From assembly GCF_021246465.1 (NCBI RefSeq), contig NZ_JAHRHK010000004.1:1-64000 (forward strand): a stretch of DNA of 64,000 bases, in the 5' to 3' direction. This DNA comes from Nocardioides sp. R-C-SC26 (GTDB taxonomy: Bacteria > Actinomycetota > Actinomycetes > Propionibacteriales > Nocardioidaceae). Within the stretch, counting starts at the first letter, position 1; each line of letters begins with the position of its first letter. The notes below the pieces were generated by a model. The model saw only the letters and a list, made by a program, of their open reading frames with translations. It was not told the origin of the DNA and made no database searches. Of this stretch, positions 37,124-45,720 are shown piece after piece. Made by a program: the position numbers and the translations under genes.

Positions 37124-38670
37124 GACACCTCCTCCGCGGTGCTGCGACGTGACAAGCGCCGCGCTCGCCAGCCGACCACGAGGCCAAGGAGCACGGCGAG
37201 ACCGGCAGCCAACGGCGTGCCGAGCGCCAGGGCGGCACCGACGCGAAGGCCCGGCGTGACGCCCGGTCGGAGTTCGACCGACTCCACGAGCACATCCTGG
37301 GTCCGACGCTCCGTGCGCGCGACCACGGCGCCGTCCGGCGCGATGACGCCCGAGACACCGTTCGTGGAGGCGACGACGACATACTTCCCGGTCTCGATGG
37401 CCCTCGCCCTGGTGATCGCGAACTGCTGCTCGACCTGGTCGGTGAAGATGAAGCTGGCGTTGCTCGTCTGCACGGCCAGCAGTTCGCCGCCGCGTTCGAT
37501 CTGGTCGGCGAGGCCCGCGTCGTAGGCGATGTCGAAGCAGATCGCGTCGGCGACGGGGACGCCCGCGACGTCCAAGGGTGTGCGCCGCGTGCCACTCAGC
37601 ATGTCTCGCGGGATGCGGTCGAGGCGTCCGAAGAGCCCCGAGAGCTGCTTGCGAAACGGGATGTACTCCCCGTACGGCACAGGGTTCTGCTTGGTGTAGC
37701 GATCGCCGGCACCGGTCACGGGATCCCAGACGATCCCCTGGTTCAGGACATGTTCCTCCCCCGCGTCGACGATCGCCCCGACGACGAGCGGAACGTCGAT
37801 CGCGGAGACCGCCGCCTCGATCTGCTCGCCGGTCGAGTAGTCGTTGAACGGATCGACCGCGGTGGAGTTCTCGGGCCACAGCACGAAGCGAGGGGGTGCG
37901 ACGTCGCCTGCTCGCACGCGGGCTGCGAGCTCGATCGTCGCGTCGACATGGTTCTGGGTGACCCCGCGATAGTCGGCCAGGATGTCGTTGCCAGGTCCGG
38001 GGACGTCACCCTGCACGGCTGCAACCGTGATCTCGCCCGACGACCCGAGGCTCCACGGTGCCATTGCCGGCAACGCCGTCAGCGCCGTGACGGCGATCAG
38101 GCCCGTGGCCGCCCAGCGACCGTCCATCCGCGACGGGCTGACCACCACGCGGGCAGCTAGGAATCCGATGGCCGCTAGCAGAAGGCTCACTCCCGTCACG
38201 CCCACATAGGCCAGTGCGGGCGCCCACGGTGTGTCCACGACCGCGAAGCCGAGTCGCCCCCAGGGCATGCCGCTGAACGGCCACGTGCTGCGTACGGTCT
38301 CCATCGCAGTCCAGGCGCACGCCAACCAGAACGGCCAGGCACGCAGTCGGTGGATCACTGCGGCCGCCGCGCCGAGCAGTCCGTAGAACGCGGCCTCGAT
38401 CCCCGAGAGCGCCGCCCAGGCGTCACTCCCGATCGACGGAGCCATCCACCGGATGTGGACAGCGTAGAAAGCCGTGCCGAAGACCAGGCCGAGCACGAAA
38501 CCGGTGCGCATCCGCACCCCGCGTGTGACCACTCCGAACACCGCCAGCGACACCGGGATCACGTAGGCGAACGCGACCGGCTCATACGCCAGTGCGAGCA
38601 GGTATCCCGCCAGTCCGGCCGCGAGGAGACGAAGTGCCAAGCGCACGATCGGTGACCCGGGTCCGCTCAC
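37120..38670 (-). CDS. lnt: Apolipoprotein N-acyltransferase
   Basis: Lnt adds the third acyl chain to the N-terminal Cys of lipoproteins. The 516-residue protein has about six N-terminal membrane helices and then a nitrilase-like domain with the Glu-Lys-Cys triad: Glu in LWPENST, Lys in TKQNPVPYGEYIPFR and Cys in AICFDIAYD. A final membrane helix closes the protein. At least three lipoproteins encoded in this window (cyclophilin, FxLYD paralogue, FKBP) are possible substrates. The GTG start has TACGGT eight bases upstream. ppm follows with a GTGA overlap. Confidence 0.95.
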   Translation of the reverse strand: MSGPGSPIVRLALRLLAAGLAGYLLALAYEPVAFAYVIPVSLAVFGVVTRGVRMRTGFVLGLVFGTAFYAVHIRWMAPSIGSDAWAALSGIEAAFYGLLGAAAAVIHRLRAWPFWLACAWTAMETVRSTWPFSGMPWGRLGFAVVDTPWAPALAYVGVTGVSLLLAAIGFLAARVVVSPSRMDGRWAATGLIAVTALTALPAMAPWSLGSSGEITVAAVQGDVPGPGNDILADYRGVTQNHVDATIELAARVRAGDVAPPRFVLWPENSTAVDPFNDYSTGEQIEAAVSAIDVPLVVGAIVDAGEEHVLNQGIVWDPVTGAGDRYTKQNPVPYGEYIPFRKQLSGLFGRLDRIPRDMLSGTRRTPLDVAGVPVADAICFDIAYDAGLADQIERGGELLAVQTSNASFIFTDQVEQQFAITRARAIETGKYVVVASTNGVSGVIAPDGAVVARTERRTQDVLVESVELRPGVTPGLRVGAALALGTPLAAGLAVLLGLVVGWRARRLSRRSTAEEVS

Positions 38671-39224
38671 GAGGACACACCGTACCGGTGGACCGCACCC
38701 CGCTTTCAGGCACCGGGAGAGCCGGTCCCGGCCTTCGGCCGCCCACGCTCATGACGGGCTGTCATGACGTGGTCGTTGTCTAAGGGCCGAGCCGACTCTC
38801 CCGTGTCGCTCTCGCGGTGCGAACCGACCTCCGCGAACCACGGCTCCTCAGATGTTGGCGCTACACCTGGGTTCCTCGGCCACTCGGACGTCGGTCCGCC
38901 TGCCACGACCTGCACGAGCGGACGGCACAGATTCGCGCGCACCACCGGGAGTGTCAACCGCCCGCTGACCTGCACAGATAGACGAAACCGCAGGTCAGAG
39001 CGGGGTCCGGCAGACATGAAATCAATCCAGATTTCTGCGGCTGGTTCGGCGTGTCGCCGACGACGCGCCGAACCCGGGCGCGGACGCGGTGGTCGGACCC
39101 CGATCGTCCTGCGTATCGCCTGCCAGGAGATCATTCGGCGTCTCGCCGCTCTGGGCGCAATACTTTCCTCCAAGCAGCCGCTTGACGCAATGAGCGGCGG
39201 TCGAACGGCACTAGAGGAGGCACC
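38671..39224. other. 554-bp gap with two stem-loops, no convincing gene
   Basis: No open frame here has family features or a sensible start. The base composition is somewhat less GC-rich than the genes around it. It holds two perfect 9-bp inverted repeats: CTGACCTGC/GCAGGTCAG at 38965-38998 with a 16-base loop, and GGTTCGGCG/CGCCGAACC at 39043-39074 with a 14-base loop. At the right edge AGAGGAGG precedes the enoyl-CoA hydratase ATG. It is probably a divergent control region or carries an unrecognised small RNA or decayed sequence. Confidence 0.5.
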
Positions 39225-39983
39225 ATGGGCACCACGGTGGAGTTCAGCGCCAGCGACGGAGTCGGCTGGCTCCATCTCAACCGTCCGGACAGACTCAACG
39301 CCGTCGACACGACGCTCACCGACGACCTGCTCGCCGGGCTCGACCAGGCGCGAGCGCACGGGGTCCGTGCCGTCGTGCTCGCCGGCCGCGGTCGCGCTTT
39401 CTGCGCGGGCCATGACCTCAAGGAGCCCGTGCCGGTCGAGACAGCCCTGCAGACCAGAGGCCGCCTGGAACGCATTCAGGACGTCACCCGCGGGATCCGC
39501 GCCCTCGACGCGCCCGTGATCGCGGCCGTACACGGCTACGCGCTCGGCGCCGGTTGTGAGTTCGCCCTCGCGTGCGACATCGTCGTCGCGGCCGAGGACG
39601 CCGAGTTCGGCTTCCCGGAAGTGAGCGTGGGCCTCTCCGTGACCGGCGGCGTGTCACGGCTCCTCCCCGTCCTCGTGGGATGGGCCAAGGCCAAGGATCT
39701 GCTGCTGCTCGGCGATCGCGTGGACGGCGTCGAAGCCCAGCGGATCGGGCTCGTCGCCCGGACGGCGAGCCCGGGTCACCACGAAGACGTCGCCGCCGAG
39801 CTCGCCGCGCGGATCGCGTCCCGGCCGGCTCTCTCCACCGCCCTGGCCAAGCGCGTGCTCGACCGTGGCCTGGACGCATCCATGGAGTCCTCCCTGGAGC
39901 GCGAGGTCGAGCACGCGATGCTCACCGCCGAGGCAGGGGCCGGGGAGACCGCACGTCAGGGGTTCTCCGGTGACGAACGCTGA
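39225..39983 (+). CDS. Enoyl-CoA hydratase/isomerase family protein
   Basis: This 252-residue crotonase-fold protein has the oxyanion-hole segments AFCAGHDLKE and HGYALGAGCEFALACD. The two expected acidic residues are in GAGCEFAL and FGFPEVSVGL, so hydratase activity is plausible. It should act on an enoyl- or acyl-CoA made by the next gene's acyl-CoA ligase, with which it overlaps. A strong AGGAGG lies 6 bases before the ATG, making it the leadered first gene of a four-gene operon. The substrate cannot be told. Confidence 0.9.
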   Translation: MGTTVEFSASDGVGWLHLNRPDRLNAVDTTLTDDLLAGLDQARAHGVRAVVLAGRGRAFCAGHDLKEPVPVETALQTRGRLERIQDVTRGIRALDAPVIAAVHGYALGAGCEFALACDIVVAAEDAEFGFPEVSVGLSVTGGVSRLLPVLVGWAKAKDLLLLGDRVDGVEAQRIGLVARTASPGHHEDVAAELAARIASRPALSTALAKRVLDRGLDASMESSLEREVEHAMLTAEAGAGETARQGFSGDER

Positions 39984-41484
39984 TCGACGCTCCAGCGCGA
40001 TGTCGGATCCCGTGACGTCGCCCGGTCCTGCGGTCTCGGACATCGTGACGCTGGTGGACCAGCGCGCTCTCAGCGACGGCGAGCGGCCGGCGTGGACCTT
40101 CGAGGCACGCGACGGGAGCCTCGACGTCGTGACGTTCGCCGATGTCGCTCGGCGCTCGCGCGTCGTCGCCTCGGCGCTCGCGCGCCAGGGTGTCGCCGCG
40201 GGTACTCCGGTCGGGGTGATGTTGGGAAACAGGGCCGAGTTCGCCCTGACCTGGTTCGCCCTGATGCGCCTCGGCGCACCGATGGTGCCGCTCAACCCGC
40301 ACTACGGCCCGCGCGACCTCGCCCACGTGCTCGACGACTCCGGAGCCGGACTGGTGGTCGTGTGGCCCGAGGATCTCGGCCGTCTCGAGTCGTTGGCCGA
40401 CGGCGTGACGCCCGCCGATCTCGAAGGTGACTCCGACCATCACGACGAGCCCGTCGAGCCCGCCCCGACGGGGCTAACCGTGGTCAACCTGCAGTACACC
40501 AGCGGCACCACCGGTGCGCCGAAGGCGTGTCTGCTCACCCACGACTACTGGCTGCGGCTCGCCGGCTCGCTGGTCGACGGCTTTCCTCGACTCCATGCCG
40601 ACGACGTGCTCCTGACCGCGCAGCCGTTCCACTACGTCGATCCGCAGTGGAACGTCATCGCCGGTCTCCTCGCCGGCGCGCACGTCGTCGTGCTCGACGG
40701 CTTCCATCCGTCCACGTTCTGGGAGCGCGTGCGGTCTCATCAGGTGACCTACTTCTACTGCCTGGCCGCGATGCCCGGCCTGCTGCTCGCCATGCCGCCT
40801 GACACCCACGACCGTGAACACCGCGTGCGAGCGGTGCAGTGCTCGGCGATCCCGACCTCCCGCCACGCCGAGATCGAGAGCCGCTGGGGCGTCCCCTGGT
40901 TCGAGGCCTTCGGGATGACCGAGACCGGAGCCGACATCCGCGTGGGCGCGGAGGAGCACGACGAGCTGGTCGGCACCGGCTGCCTCGGGAGACCCGCCGC
41001 CCACCGGGAGGCGCGGATCGTGGACGGCCAGCTGTTCCTCCGCGGCCCCGGAATGATGCTCGGCTACCACGGCCACCCCTCCCCGTTCGACGACGACGGG
41101 TGGTTCGCGACCGGCGATCTCGCTCGCACCGACGACCGGGGTCGCTACTACCTGACGGGTCGCCTCAAGGACATGATCCGGCGCAGCGGCGAGAACATCG
41201 CCGCGGCCGAGGTCGAGCAGGTGCTGATCGAACACCCGGCCGTGCAGGTCGTCGCAGTCATCGGTGTTCCCGACGAACTGCGTGGTGAGGAGGTCAAGGC
41301 GTTCGTCGTCGCCCCGGATGCCGACGTCGAGGCCTTGGAGTCCTGGTGTCGCGAGCGACTCGCGCCCTTCAAGGTGCCACGCTGGTGGGAGTTCAGGGAG
41401 GAGTTGCCGATGACACCGTCGCATCGGGTCGCCAAGGCCCTGCTGCGCGAGTCGGCCCCGACCCCACATGAGGCGAGCGCGTGA
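39970..41484 (+). CDS. AMP-binding acyl-CoA synthetase
   Basis: This ANL-superfamily enzyme of 504 residues activates a carboxylic acid with ATP to the acyl-CoA. It carries the P-loop YTSGTTGAPKACLLTH, FEAFGMTETG, GWFATGDLARTDDRGRYYLTGRLKDMIRRSGENI with the hinge region, and the C-terminal VAKALL lysine. The GTG at 39970 overlaps the hydratase by 14 bases and has AGGGG upstream; ATG 40000 is an alternative. Together with the hydratase and downstream amidohydrolase it suggests catabolism of an amide- or ring-containing acid, which is inference. Confidence 0.92.
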   Translation: MTNADRRSSAMSDPVTSPGPAVSDIVTLVDQRALSDGERPAWTFEARDGSLDVVTFADVARRSRVVASALARQGVAAGTPVGVMLGNRAEFALTWFALMRLGAPMVPLNPHYGPRDLAHVLDDSGAGLVVVWPEDLGRLESLADGVTPADLEGDSDHHDEPVEPAPTGLTVVNLQYTSGTTGAPKACLLTHDYWLRLAGSLVDGFPRLHADDVLLTAQPFHYVDPQWNVIAGLLAGAHVVVLDGFHPSTFWERVRSHQVTYFYCLAAMPGLLLAMPPDTHDREHRVRAVQCSAIPTSRHAEIESRWGVPWFEAFGMTETGADIRVGAEEHDELVGTGCLGRPAAHREARIVDGQLFLRGPGMMLGYHGHPSPFDDDGWFATGDLARTDDRGRYYLTGRLKDMIRRSGENIAAAEVEQVLIEHPAVQVVAVIGVPDELRGEEVKAFVVAPDADVEALESWCRERLAPFKVPRWWEFREELPMTPSHRVAKALLRESAPTPHEASA

Positions 41485-43091
41485 AGGCAGACCTGGTGCT
41501 GCGCAACGCGCGGGTGCGCACCGTGGCCGGCCCCGGGCACGGGGACGTCGTCGACGCGATCGCGATCTGGCGCGACCGCGTCGTCGCGCTCGAGGAGGTG
41601 CCGGCCCACCGCGTGGTCGACCTCGATGGCGCCGTCGTGACGCCCGGGTTCCACGACGCCCACCAGCACATGGCGTGGTTCGGTCTGACGCTCGCGGAGG
41701 TCGACCTGCGCACGCCGTCGCTGGACGAGCTCTACGCGCGTGTGGAGGCGCATGCCGCCACGTTGCCGCGCGGTGCGTGGCTGGTCGGTGCCGGGTACGA
41801 CGAGAACAAGACCGGCGCCCATCCCGATCGGGACGCTCTCGACGCGATCGCCGGCGGACGCCCGGTGTGGCTCAAGCACGCCTCGGGACACATGTGCGTG
41901 GTGAACTCCCCCGTGCTGGCTCAGCTCGGCATCGGCGAACGTGCCCCTGAGGTTGTCGGTGGTCGGGTCGTCACCGATGCGGCGGGCCGCCCCACGGGAC
42001 TCTTGCAGGAACAGGCGCAGCGGCTCCTCGACCCACTCGTGCTGCCCTACGCGACCGAGGATCTCGTGGCCGCCATCGAGCGCGCCGGACGGCACTACCT
42101 CAGCGAGGGGATCACCAGCGTCGTGGAGGCCGGCATCGGCGGCGGCTGGATCGGCAAGAGCCCGATCGAGGCTGCCGCCTACCATCAGGCGCTCGACACC
42201 GGCCGCCTCCCGGTGCGGGTGGAGCTGATGGTGGCATCCGACGTGCTCCACGACCTCGACCGGCACGACCGCGACGACGCGGAACTCGGGATCGACCTCG
42301 GGATCCGCAGCGGATGGGGGCACGACCGGCTGAGCCTGGGCCCGGTCAAGGTCTTCAGCGACGGATCACTGATCGGCCACACCGCTGCGATGTGTCACGA
42401 CTTCGCCGACTCCCCCGGAAACTCCGGCTACCTGCAGGACGACGCGGATCGGCTGCGCGCACTGATCATCCGTGCCCACCGTTCGGGGTGGCGGGTCGCC
42501 ACCCACGCCATCGGGGACGCCGCGATCGACCTGGTGCTGGACGCCTATGACGAGGCCCAACGGCGGTGGCCGCGCGCCGACGTCCGTCACCGGATCGAGC
42601 ACTTCGGCGTCTCACGTGAGGACCAGGTGCTGCGCGCGGCGGCGCTCGGCGTCGTCCCGGTGCCGCAGGCTCGGTTCGTCGGAGAGATCGGCGACGGGAT
42701 GATCGCCGCGCTCGGACCTGACCGGGCGCCGGGGGCCTATCGGGGCCGATCGCTGCTCGATGCTGGTCTGATCGTGCCGGCGAGCTCGGATCGCCCCGTC
42801 GTCGACGGGCGTCCGCTGCTCGGCATGCAGGATGCCGTGAACCGGACGACCGCCGACGGCGCCGACTTCGGGCCGGGCGAGCGGATCACCGGACTCGAGG
42901 CCCTGACGGCCTACACGCTGGGTTCTGCCTACGCTTCCCACCAGGAGCGCGATCGCGGCACGATCGAGGTAGGCAAGCTGGCCGACCTCGCCGTGCTCAG
43001 CGACGACCCGGCAGCCTGCGCACCCGACGCCATCGCGGAGATCCAGGTGCTGCGCACCTTCGTGGGCGGAGAGCTGGCATGGGAGCGATGA
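41481..43091 (+). CDS. Amidohydrolase family protein (YtcJ-like)
   Basis: The 536-residue metal-dependent hydrolase has the N-terminal metal site PGFHDAHQHMAWFG (HxH), then VKVFSDGSL, ATHAIGDAAIDLVLDAY, RHRIEHFG and the late SSDRPVVDGRP, as in the YtcJ/AepA-like amidohydrolase-3 group. It should hydrolyse an amide or related bond; the natural substrate is unknown. GTG 41481 overlaps the acyl-CoA synthetase stop as GTGA. A GNAT gene overlaps its end by 13 bases, so the four genes form a tight operon. Confidence 0.9.
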   Translation: MKADLVLRNARVRTVAGPGHGDVVDAIAIWRDRVVALEEVPAHRVVDLDGAVVTPGFHDAHQHMAWFGLTLAEVDLRTPSLDELYARVEAHAATLPRGAWLVGAGYDENKTGAHPDRDALDAIAGGRPVWLKHASGHMCVVNSPVLAQLGIGERAPEVVGGRVVTDAAGRPTGLLQEQAQRLLDPLVLPYATEDLVAAIERAGRHYLSEGITSVVEAGIGGGWIGKSPIEAAAYHQALDTGRLPVRVELMVASDVLHDLDRHDRDDAELGIDLGIRSGWGHDRLSLGPVKVFSDGSLIGHTAAMCHDFADSPGNSGYLQDDADRLRALIIRAHRSGWRVATHAIGDAAIDLVLDAYDEAQRRWPRADVRHRIEHFGVSREDQVLRAAALGVVPVPQARFVGEIGDGMIAALGPDRAPGAYRGRSLLDAGLIVPASSDRPVVDGRPLLGMQDAVNRTTADGADFGPGERITGLEALTAYTLGSAYASHQERDRGTIEVGKLADLAVLSDDPAACAPDAIAEIQVLRTFVGGELAWER

Positions 43092-43705
43092 GGCTGGTCG
43101 ACTCGTCGGCGCTCGACGAGTCACAGCTGTCCAGCGTGCAGAGCATCTATCTCGATGCCTTCCCCGAATCCCTCCGGGTGCCGTTCGAGGACCTCTTGGT
43201 CGATCGACTCCTCGTCCTCCTCCACGACGGCCGGCCTGTCGGCTTCGCGCTCGTCCGGGCCCTCGGACCCACCTCGTGGATGTTCCTGCGCTACTACGCG
43301 GTGGGGCCCAAGGGCGGTGGTCTCGGTACGACCATGTGGCGCGAGCTCACCGACCGGCTGGCTGCGGAAGGCACGACACGGTTGGTCTGGGATGTCGAGG
43401 ATCCCGACGAGCCCGGCATCGACACACACGAGGCGGAGGTCCACCGCCGTCGGATCGGGTTCTACGAACGGCTTGGGGCACGGCTCCTGCCCGTGCGCGG
43501 TTACGCCCCGCCGCACGACGGCGAGATCGGTGCGCCGCCGCTGCTGCTGATGGATCAGCGGCTGGATGCGTCCAACGCGTTCGCCGATGCCGAGCCAGAC
43601 CTGCAGGCCATCGTCACCGGCGTGTATCTCTGGCGCTACGGAGTTCCTGCGTCTGATGCTCTGGTGGTCGACACACTCCGCGCATCAGGAATCCTTGTGC
43701 CGTAA
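43079..43705 (+). CDS. GNAT-like N-acetyltransferase
   Basis: The 208-residue product looks like a GNAT fold: an N-terminal LDESQLSSVQSIYLDAFPESLRVPFEDL helix pair, DGRPVGFALVRAL, FLRYYAVGPKGGGLGTTMWRELTDRL (beta4-alpha3 acetyl-CoA site, GxGxG/A-like) and RRIGFYERLGARLL. Its substrate is unknown. It overlaps the amidohydrolase by 13 bases and lies 52 bases before kamA. In archaea and some bacteria a GNAT (AblB) acetylates the beta-lysine made by KamA, so a link is possible; this protein is shorter than AblB. Confidence 0.75.
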   Translation: MGAMRLVDSSALDESQLSSVQSIYLDAFPESLRVPFEDLLVDRLLVLLHDGRPVGFALVRALGPTSWMFLRYYAVGPKGGGLGTTMWRELTDRLAAEGTTRLVWDVEDPDEPGIDTHEAEVHRRRIGFYERLGARLLPVRGYAPPHDGEIGAPPLLLMDQRLDASNAFADAEPDLQAIVTGVYLWRYGVPASDALVVDTLRASGILVP

Positions 43706-43738
43706 ATCCTCCTGCTAGAGCGTCGCGTTACGAAAGAT

Positions 43739-43752
43739 CATTGCGTACAATG
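43739..43752 (+). promoter_or_regulatory. kamA promoter with inverted repeat over the -10
   Basis: CATTG-CGTA-CAATG is a perfect 5-bp inverted repeat. The -10 TACAAT (43746-43751), the best match to consensus in the window, lies inside it. Six bases follow and then the kamA ATG, with no ribosome-binding site (GCCGCC). A repressor bound here would block a leaderless promoter; the Lrp-type regulator at the other end of kamA is a candidate. Confidence 0.55.
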
Positions 43753-43757
43753 CCGCC

Positions 43758-45164
43758 ATGAGTATCGAGACGTCCATCGGCCTGGAGACCGGGCAGCCCT
43801 ACCCGTACCGCCGCGTGGAGCTCGTCGAACCCGACTGGCGACGCCTCCCTGGCTGGAGCGACGTCACGGAGGCCGAGTGGCGATCGGCTCAGTGGCAGCG
43901 GTCGCACTGCGTCAAGAACGTCGCGCAGCTGCGTGAGGTGTTCGGCGATCTCGTGGAGGACCGCTTCTACGAAGACCTGACGCGTGACCAGGCCGAGCAG
44001 GCGACGATGTCGATGCTCGTTCCCCCGCAGATGTTGAACACGATGGTCCCCTATGCCGGGCTCGACGGACGTGCGCTCGGCCCGGGCAGCCTGACGGATG
44101 CGCTCTACGCCGACCCGGTGCGGCACTACATGATCCCGGTCGCGAGCGACCGACGAACCGACTGGGCCTCCCACCCGCACGCGAGCCGCGACTCGCTCCA
44201 CGAGCACGACATGTGGGTGGCCGAGGGGCTGACGCACCGGTATCCGACCAAGGTCCTCGCCGAGATGCTGCCGACGTGTCCGCAGTACTGCGGTCACTGC
44301 ACCCGGATGGATCTGGTCGGGAACTCGACCCCCGCCGTGGAGAAGCTGAAGTTCTTCGTCAAGCCGGTCGACCGGCACGCGGCGATGCTCGACTACCTGC
44401 GCCGCACGCCGTCGGTGCGCGACGTCGTCGTCTCCGGCGGCGACGTCGCGAACATGCCGTGGCCCCGCCTGGAGGCATTCTTGACCGACCTGCTCGCGAT
44501 CGAGAACATTCGCGACATCCGGCTCGCGACCAAGGCGCTGATCGGCCTCCCTCAGCACTGGCTGCAGGACGACGTCCGCGCCGGCGTCGAGCGGGTCGGG
44601 CGCCTCGCACGCGATCGTGGTGTCTCGTTGGCGATCCACACCCACGCCAACCACGCCCACTCCGTGACGCCCATGGTGGCCGAGGCGGCGGGGGCGATGC
44701 TGTCCGCCGGTGTGCGCGATGTCCGCAACCAGGGGGTGCTCCTCGACGGGGTCAACGCCGACCCGCACGCGCTGCTCGACCTCTGCTTCCGCCTGCTCGA
44801 CGGCGCGCAGATCATGCCGTACTACTTCTACCTCTGCGACATGATCCCGTCCGCGGAGCACTGGCGCATCTCGGTGCGCGACGCTCAGCGGCTCCAGCAC
44901 CACATCATGGGATACCTCCCGGGCTTCGCCACGCCGCGCATCGTGTGCGACGTCCCCTTCGTCGGCAAGCGGTGGGTGCACCAGGTCGCCGAGTACGACC
45001 ACGTGCGCGGCATCTCCTCCTGGACCAAGAACTACCGCACCACCATCGAGGCCGACGACGCCGAGGCGCTCACCCGCACCTACCCCTACTACGACCCGAT
45101 CCACACGCTCCCGGCCGAGGGCCAGGCGTGGTGGGCCGAACAGAACCTCACCGCCCGTCGCTGA
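43758..45164 (+). CDS. kamA: KamA-family radical SAM aminomutase (lysine 2,3-aminomutase-like)
   Basis: This radical SAM, PLP-type protein of 468 residues has the iron-sulfur CxxxCxxC as CPQYCGHC (Cys174, 178, 181) and the SAM-binding VVSGGDVANMPW. Lysine 2,3-aminomutase normally binds PLP in a PGGGGK loop. Here the equivalent is DVPFVGKRW, keeping the Lys but losing most glycines. The substrate may therefore differ from lysine (glutamate or another amino acid). It is apparently leaderless and convergent with an Lrp/AsnC gene. Beta-amino acids made by such enzymes can serve as osmolytes or building blocks. Confidence 0.85.
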   Translation: MSIETSIGLETGQPYPYRRVELVEPDWRRLPGWSDVTEAEWRSAQWQRSHCVKNVAQLREVFGDLVEDRFYEDLTRDQAEQATMSMLVPPQMLNTMVPYAGLDGRALGPGSLTDALYADPVRHYMIPVASDRRTDWASHPHASRDSLHEHDMWVAEGLTHRYPTKVLAEMLPTCPQYCGHCTRMDLVGNSTPAVEKLKFFVKPVDRHAAMLDYLRRTPSVRDVVVSGGDVANMPWPRLEAFLTDLLAIENIRDIRLATKALIGLPQHWLQDDVRAGVERVGRLARDRGVSLAIHTHANHAHSVTPMVAEAAGAMLSAGVRDVRNQGVLLDGVNADPHALLDLCFRLLDGAQIMPYYFYLCDMIPSAEHWRISVRDAQRLQHHIMGYLPGFATPRIVCDVPFVGKRWVHQVAEYDHVRGISSWTKNYRTTIEADDAEALTRTYPYYDPIHTLPAEGQAWWAEQNLTARR

Positions 45165-45167
45165 TGC

Positions 45168-45201
45168 GTCGACCCATCTCTACATCACGACGGGTCGACG
45201 A
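45168..45201. terminator. Terminator stem-loop between kamA and lrp
   Basis: CGTCGACCC (45168-45176) and GGGTCGACG (45193-45201) pair perfectly with a 16-base loop, between the convergent kamA and lrp stops. It can serve both directions. Confidence 0.6.
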
Positions 45202-45213
45202 CGGCGGGGACGT

Positions 45214-45681
45214 TCAGGCGGGTTCCGCTCCGGAGACCGGTCGGTTCTCGAAGTAGGTCGAGAGCACGATCGTGGTGCGGGTGGAGACGTTCGCGGCCGC
45301 GCGGACTCGCGCCAGGAGCTCCTCCAGATCCGCCGGGGTGGCGACACGGACCTTGAGGATGTAGGACTCCTCGCCGGCCACCGACCAGCACGACTCGATC
45401 TCGGGCAGATCCTTGACCCGGCCGGGTGCGTCGTCGGGCTGGGAGGGATCGATCGGCCGGATGGAGATGAACGCCGTCAACGGCAGCCCGACCTCCGCGT
45501 GGTTCACCGTCGCGCCGTAGCCGAGGATGAGGTTGCGCTGCTCGAGCCGCTTGACGCGCTGGTGCACCGCCGAGGTGGAGAGCCCGGTGGCCTTGCCCAG
45601 GTCGGTGAAGGACATCCGTCCGTCGGCTGCGAGCAGCTCCAGGATCTGTCGGTCCTTGTCCTCGATCTCGCCCCGGGTCAC
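45214..45681 (-). CDS. Lrp/AsnC-family transcriptional regulator
   Basis: The 155-residue protein has the N-terminal winged helix (EIEDKDRQILELLAADGRMSFTDLGKATGLSTSAVHQRVKRLEQRNLILGYGATVN). Its C-terminal RAM effector domain (ESCWSVAGEESYILKVRVATPADLEELLARV) binds amino acids and drives oligomerisation. Convergent placement beside kamA suggests that amino-acid levels control that aminomutase, which is inference. The GTG at 45681 has TACCCT six bases upstream. A 12-bp palindrome lies next to it, a likely autoregulatory site. Confidence 0.92.
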   Translation of the reverse strand: MTRGEIEDKDRQILELLAADGRMSFTDLGKATGLSTSAVHQRVKRLEQRNLILGYGATVNHAEVGLPLTAFISIRPIDPSQPDDAPGRVKDLPEIESCWSVAGEESYILKVRVATPADLEELLARVRAAANVSTRTTIVLSTYFENRPVSGAEPA

Positions 45682-45687
45682 GCGCAC

Positions 45688-45706
45688 AGGGTAGACGCAC
45701 GTGCGT
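45688..45706. promoter_or_regulatory. lrp -10 element and adjacent 12-bp palindrome
   Basis: TACCCT (45688-45693, minus strand) is six bases before the lrp GTG. ACGCACGTGCGT (45695-45706) is a perfect 12-bp palindrome immediately upstream, in the 39-bp gap shared with the divergent exonuclease gene. It is a candidate Lrp-family operator for both. Confidence 0.5.
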
Positions 45707-45720
45707 GGCAGGATGCGGCA

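Noticed and set aside
38764..39519. Open frame across the lnt-hydratase gap
   Set aside because: It runs into the enoyl-CoA hydratase in another frame, has no ribosome-binding site and no domain features.
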